Shown here piece after piece: positions 61,017-64,000 of a stretch of DNA of 64,000 nucleotides. Where the stretch lies: NCBI RefSeq assembly GCF_022668875.1, contig NZ_JAKGCR010000004.1, forward strand, positions 248,001-312,000. Reading direction: 5' to 3'. Both the position numbers and the translations under genes were made by a program. The notes beneath the pieces are model-generated. The model was not told the origin of the DNA and did no database searches. It saw nothing but the letters and a program-made list of their open reading frames with translations. Within the stretch, counting starts at the first letter, position 1; each line of letters begins with the position of its first letter. The stretch comes from Domibacillus sp. PGB-M46 (GTDB taxonomy: Bacteria; Bacillota; Bacilli; Bacillales; Domibacillaceae).

Positions 61017-62150
61017 ATGGCTAGTTTTCGTAAGTTAGGCAGCGTCTGGCAGTATCGTGTTCGCTATAAACGTGAAGATAGCGACGAATGGATGGAAGTA
61101 TCTAAAATTGGCTTTAAAACGAAGAAAGAAGCACAAATAGCTGCTGCTAATAAAGAACGTGAGTTATCAAATGGTATTGAGCAAGGCGAGATGAATTTTG
61201 CCTTTTACATGAATGAATGGCTTGCTCAATATATAAAAGACAAGAAACGCCCTAATACATATAGAACTTATCGCAATGCGATTGAAAAGCACGCTATTCC
61301 CCGTTTCGGTCATATGGATATAAAAGATGTTAAACCTATGATGTATCAAAAATTTATCGACAGTAAAATCGAAGAAGGTCTTTCTACTGAAACAGCACGA
61401 CGCATTCATAATGCGGTATACCAGGCATATAAACGAACTGTAATAAATGGCTACTTAGAAAAAAATCCATGTGAACACGTACAGATCACCAAGCGTGAAG
61501 TAAAAAGGCTTAAATATTTAGAGCCAGAGCTAGTTCCCCTTTTTCTTAAAGAAGCATATAAGCGTGGTCAGATATATGGTTTGTTTTTCAGGCTACTGTT
61601 TGAAACCGGTATGCGGAAAGGTGAAGCAGCTGCTCTCCAATGGTCAGATCTAAATTGGAAAGATGAAACGATTCGTATTCAACGCTCATTGGATTTCCAA
61701 CCCGAAGAAGATGAGGAATTGTTTGGCCAAACAAAAACTTATCATTCTGACCGGATTATCACTATTCGTTCTTCTCTTCTATCTGAAATTCAGACTCATC
61801 TAAAATACCAAAATGAACGTAAGCTGCATTTAGACGATTTGTATATTTACGACTTGAATCTAGTTCTTTGCCGTGATGACGGATCACCCTTACCTAAATC
61901 TACATTGTTTAGTGCTTTTGATAGTTGCTTGAAGAAAATTGATGGTCCAAAGCTTCCTATTCATTCAACTCGGCATACTCATGCTGTAATGTTGTTAGAA
62001 GCTGGTGCAGATATGAAAATGGTTCAAGAAAGACTTGGCCATGGTTCCATGCAAATTACTTCAGACGTGTATGCGCATGTTTCAAAAAAGATGGAATCTC
62101 GGTCATTAGATCGATTTGACAGCTATATGCAGGAATTAGAGGAATCGTAA
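61017..62150 (+). CDS. int: Tyrosine site-specific integrase
   Basis: The 377-residue phage/ICE-type integrase has an N-terminal arm-binding domain (GSVWQYRVRYKREDSDEW), a SAM-like core-binding domain (FYMNEWLAQYIKDKKRPNTY) and a catalytic domain. Arg is in TGMRKGEAAALQW (about 199), His-x-x-Arg-His in IHSTRHTHAVM (about 319) and the nucleophile Tyr in ITSDVYAHVSKKM (about 351). All catalytic residues are present. ATG 61017 follows AAAGGAGTGAACTACT. The gene ends 68 bases from the right direct repeat, so it most likely inserted the island into the glnA 3' end. Confidence 0.93.
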   Translation: MASFRKLGSVWQYRVRYKREDSDEWMEVSKIGFKTKKEAQIAAANKERELSNGIEQGEMNFAFYMNEWLAQYIKDKKRPNTYRTYRNAIEKHAIPRFGHMDIKDVKPMMYQKFIDSKIEEGLSTETARRIHNAVYQAYKRTVINGYLEKNPCEHVQITKREVKRLKYLEPELVPLFLKEAYKRGQIYGLFFRLLFETGMRKGEAAALQWSDLNWKDETIRIQRSLDFQPEEDEELFGQTKTYHSDRIITIRSSLLSEIQTHLKYQNERKLHLDDLYIYDLNLVLCRDDGSPLPKSTLFSAFDSCLKKIDGPKLPIHSTRHTHAVMLLEAGADMKMVQERLGHGSMQITSDVYAHVSKKMESRSLDRFDSYMQELEES

Positions 62151-62217
62151 AAAATCCGTGGTAAAAATGTGGTAAGGTTCTAAAAACTTTACCACGAACC
62201 CCATAAATTTAGGGCAA

Positions 62218-62309
62218 AAGAAAAACCCCTTGAAGCCATACGGCTCAAGGGGCTTGTCCATCTTAGTACATTTGCATGTACTGTTCGCGCTCCCAAGGAT
62301 GTACTTGTG
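62218..62309. repeat. Attachment-site-like direct repeat 2 (glnA 3' end)
   Basis: This copy encodes, on the minus strand, FRTQVHPWEREQYMQMY* in frame, followed by the glnA-type terminator. The upstream glnA body is absent here too. One synonymous change (CAC to CAT) separates it from repeat 1. Confidence 0.85.
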
Positions 62310-62627
62310 TGCGGAATATAATTCTTTCTCTTTTAGGATTAAAATAGCTTCAAAAAGCCTGGAAAATCAATACTTTCCTTATTAAAAAATTCATTCCTTT
62401 TCATATCTTATTTGTTTTGTGTGGGTGGTTCGTGGGTGTTGCCGCTGTTTTTTAATTTTCACCCACAATAAATTTAGGGATAAAAGGACTGCCTTCCCTT
62501 CTCTACGAATTGATCATGGCATCTTTTTTTATAACTATTCCTAACATTCTCTCAAGATTTTTGGTACTCTACTCGGTTCAAACTAGCAATCTCTACTCTG
62601 TCAAAAGCATATCGCTTGTTGTGATTA

Positions 62628-62768
62628 TTAATTATAGGATGGCTCAAATGTGTAGCTGGCTGTTACTTTCGGTGTCATTTCTACGGATTCGGATAAAAGA
62701 AAACAAGAATATTTCCCTATCGCCGACTCTACTGCTTGTTTTGTTATTTCTCGTTCTATCCCCGTCAA
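62628..62768 (-). pseudogene. ArpU-family N-terminal fragment
   Basis: TTG 62768 after TTGGAG gives LTGIEREITKQAVESAIGKY, then EMTPKVTASYTFEPSYN*. This matches the ArpU-family N-terminus (REI...AV...L.KY...PKVT.SY). The sigma-like C-terminal half is absent. Confidence 0.5.
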
Positions 62769-62813
62769 AACTAACTCCAATTCCTTGCTCGTGCGTCCAC
62801 CATTCCTTTTCGA

Positions 62814-62924
62814 TTAATTTTGCCTCAACGCGCCGCCACGTCCCCCACTATAATGCGGTCTATCTATTCTCATAAGCTCTTTTATTTTCTGTTCAGACTG
62901 CTTTTCCGTACTCCTTTGTTCCAC
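62814..62924 (-). CDS. Small phage-type basic protein (36 aa)
   Basis: GTG 62924 after AAAGGATAGACA encodes VEQRSTEKQSEQKIKELMRI, then HYSGGRGGALRQN*. The ending GG(A/G)LRQ resembles small proteins that precede ArpU-type regulators in Bacillus prophages. Low certainty. Confidence 0.4.
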   Translation of the reverse strand: MEQRSTEKQSEQKIKELMRIDRPHYSGGRGGALRQN

Positions 62925-63034
62925 TGTCTATCCTTTATTTCCTAAATCGGCCAACCTGTTATTTTTTCTTCGCCCAGGTTATTAATTGATCTTCAAAATC
63001 CTTCACTTGCTCACCCCTTCCTAAACAAAAAAGA

Positions 63035-63076
63035 GGACACCGATCACACAGCAATTCAGCTATACAATCGGTGTCC
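63035..63076 (-). terminator. Long-stem terminator
   Basis: GGACACCGAT...ATCGGTGTCC with an A run on its left (T run on the minus strand); related to the hairpins at 46498 and 49827. Confidence 0.65.
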
Positions 63077-63181
63077 ACAGACTTTCCTATCTTCGACATA
63101 TTCTTTTAAAAAGGCATATTATCATCCATAGTTAATCTGGCGCTAAAAATCATTCCAATGATCAACTTTTATTTCTTTTGC

Positions 63182-64000
63182 TTAAACTGTTAGATAAGTT
63201 TTCATTTCCTGTCTATCTGAGTACTCAACAATCATTTCAAGAGGTTTATTTACACCATCAACAATAGTAGGTGCTTTAAAATTTGTAAGTGGTGCAGGTA
63301 AAACTGCTTTAACAGATTTTGTTGATTTTTCAATATATTCTTTTTCTTTGAACCTAAAAGCTTTGACTGAAAATGAGTCAGACCATTCTGTAACTCTTTG
63401 GTGAATTGCTTTGTGGCTGTTATTGTTTTCGTTTTCAAATTCACTTATTTTGAATACTACAGCTTGTATTTCTCCTTCTGAGTATCCACAAGCATACAAA
63501 AATGGTATATACATTTCTTTTAACCATTTGAAGTATAAATTGATGATTTCTTGGATGTCATTGTATTCTTCAAGAGTCCGCTTTGCTTCTTTGATGAATT
63601 CCTCTTCTCCAAATAGTTTTCCAAAAAACACACCATTTTTTATGTTTGTTAATTTGTTCAATGAATCTTTTTGTAAAGAAAGCATATTAAGTAATATATC
63701 TATTGTCTTATTAAACCGATCTTCACCTTGGTTTCTAATAACATCATCAAACTTTCCATTTTCCCTAAAATGAGGGATCACTCTCACTTCGAAATAGTTA
63801 ATATTTCCCTGGGCATGAGATAAGTAATCCTTCATATGAAGTTTCTTAAGCTCATCCAGCTGATATTTAATTTGTTTTAACCTTTGATTAATTTGTTGCA
63901 TATGTTGTTGAGCAACTACTACAGAAGCTAATTGGAAACTAGCATTCAACACTAGTGCCGGATCTATTTCTTTAATTATTTTTGCATGTTCTAGAATTTT
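63182..64000 (-). CDS. Coiled-coil protein, 5' end beyond the window
   Basis: At least 272 residues are open to the window edge; the frame continues upstream of GTG 63952 (HAKIIKEIDPALV), so the true start is outside. A short hydrophobic segment (LNASFQLASVVVAQQHM) is followed by a coiled coil (INQRLKQIKYQLDELKKLH), a helical middle and a beta-type end (PLEMIVEYSDRQEMKTYLTV). I do not recognise the family. The layout resembles accessory proteins with a membrane-associated hydrophobic stretch and coiled coil, sometimes found in defence or competition loci, but this is speculative. Confidence 0.6.
   Translation of the reverse strand, partial: KILEHAKIIKEIDPALVLNASFQLASVVVAQQHMQQINQRLKQIKYQLDELKKLHMKDYLSHAQGNINYFEVRVIPHFRENGKFDDVIRNQGEDRFNKTIDILLNMLSLQKDSLNKLTNIKNGVFFGKLFGEEEFIKEAKRTLEEYNDIQEIINLYFKWLKEMYIPFLYACGYSEGEIQAVVFKISEFENENNNSHKAIHQRVTEWSDSFSVKAFRFKEKEYIEKSTKSVKAVLPAPLTNFKAPTIVDGVNKPLEMIVEYSDRQEMKTYLTV

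Larger units (their letters stand above)
53016..62309. mobile_element. Integrated island at the 3' end of glnA
   Basis: The 9.3-kb segment is bounded by near-perfect ~92-bp direct repeats that duplicate the glnA 3' end. A tyrosine integrase gene ends 68 bases from the right repeat, as expected for a site-specific element. Cargo: LRR protein, flagellin fragment, truncated host-gene copies, Ig-domain protein and a broken ImmA gene. No replication, transfer or capsid genes are present, so it is likely a non-autonomous or decayed element. Confidence 0.7.
62310..63181. other. Start of a second element, decayed phage genes
   Basis: Minus-strand fragments of phage-type genes lie here (62628-62768, 62814-62924, and a 15-codon piece VKDFEDQLITWAKKK at 62959-63006). 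A terminator is at 63035. 62310-62620 shows no feature. Confidence 0.4.

Noticed and set aside
1-64000. CRISPR arrays, tRNA or rRNA genes, insertion-sequence transposases
   Set aside because: I looked for regular spaced repeats, cloverleaf-like sequences and DDE-type transposase motifs and found none.

Overview
The window looks like an accessory region of a low-GC, endospore-forming member of the Bacillaceae (Bacillus/Domibacillus-like; genus not settled from sequence alone). The reasons are strong Shine-Dalgarno sites (AAGGAGG type), many TTG/GTG starts, Spo0E-family phosphatases, an SspH spore protein, a YhcN-type sporulation lipoprotein, a YjcZ protein, a KinB-type sensor kinase, S-layer-homology (SLH) proteins and PBSX-like prophage remnants. 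No rRNA, tRNA or CRISPR array was seen.

Layout. 1-27 kb is a dense field of very small genes, many tied to sporulation or of unknown function, mixed with a few full-size genes: the sensor kinase (1.4-2.7 kb), a YqgX-like metallo-hydrolase (10 kb), an atypical ketoacyl synthase (16.6-17.8 kb), a second glutamine synthetase (18-19.3 kb) and an aromatic-acid-exporter-like protein (19.6-20.7 kb). Two paralogous small-protein families run through it. One is a set of four 49-residue Spo0E-like proteins, three with apparent CTG starts. The other is a YGLLAKKYEY family with four copies, two of them broken. 27-36 kb holds a dicarboxylate symporter, a zinc-ribbon protein and the Hen1-Pnkp RNA-repair operon. 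36-44 kb holds a DUF975 protein, a CarD-type regulator, a secreted SLH/metallo-beta-lactamase/lamin-tail protein coupled to a DUF3006 protein, another SLH protein, and several decayed copies of these small genes. 44-51 kb holds remnants of a PBSX-like prophage control region (XtrA-, Xpf-, ArpU- and terminase-small-subunit-like pieces) interrupted by an SLH/Ig protein, a membrane protein and an intact RelA/SpoT-domain protein. 53.0-62.3 kb is an integrated island bounded by about 92-bp direct repeats that are copies of the 3' end and terminator of a canonical glnA. It carries a tyrosine integrase, a stop-interrupted ImmA-like protease, a large leucine-rich-repeat protein, an Ig-domain surface protein and truncated pieces of host genes. 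To its right a second element begins and runs off the window edge.

The most interesting unexplained signal is a family of six short intergenic transcription units. Each appears to have a sigma-G-type (forespore) promoter, a -35 element and a -10 element exactly 18 bases apart, a body of about 50-70 nt that always contains ACTCC (complementary to the Shine-Dalgarno core), and a CAGYCAG...CTGGCTG intrinsic terminator. They look like a multicopy forespore small-RNA family. A relation to the known sporulation RNA CsfG is possible and could not be tested here.

Most functional calls rest on motif recognition without database searches. Starts were chosen from ribosome-binding sites and paralog alignment.
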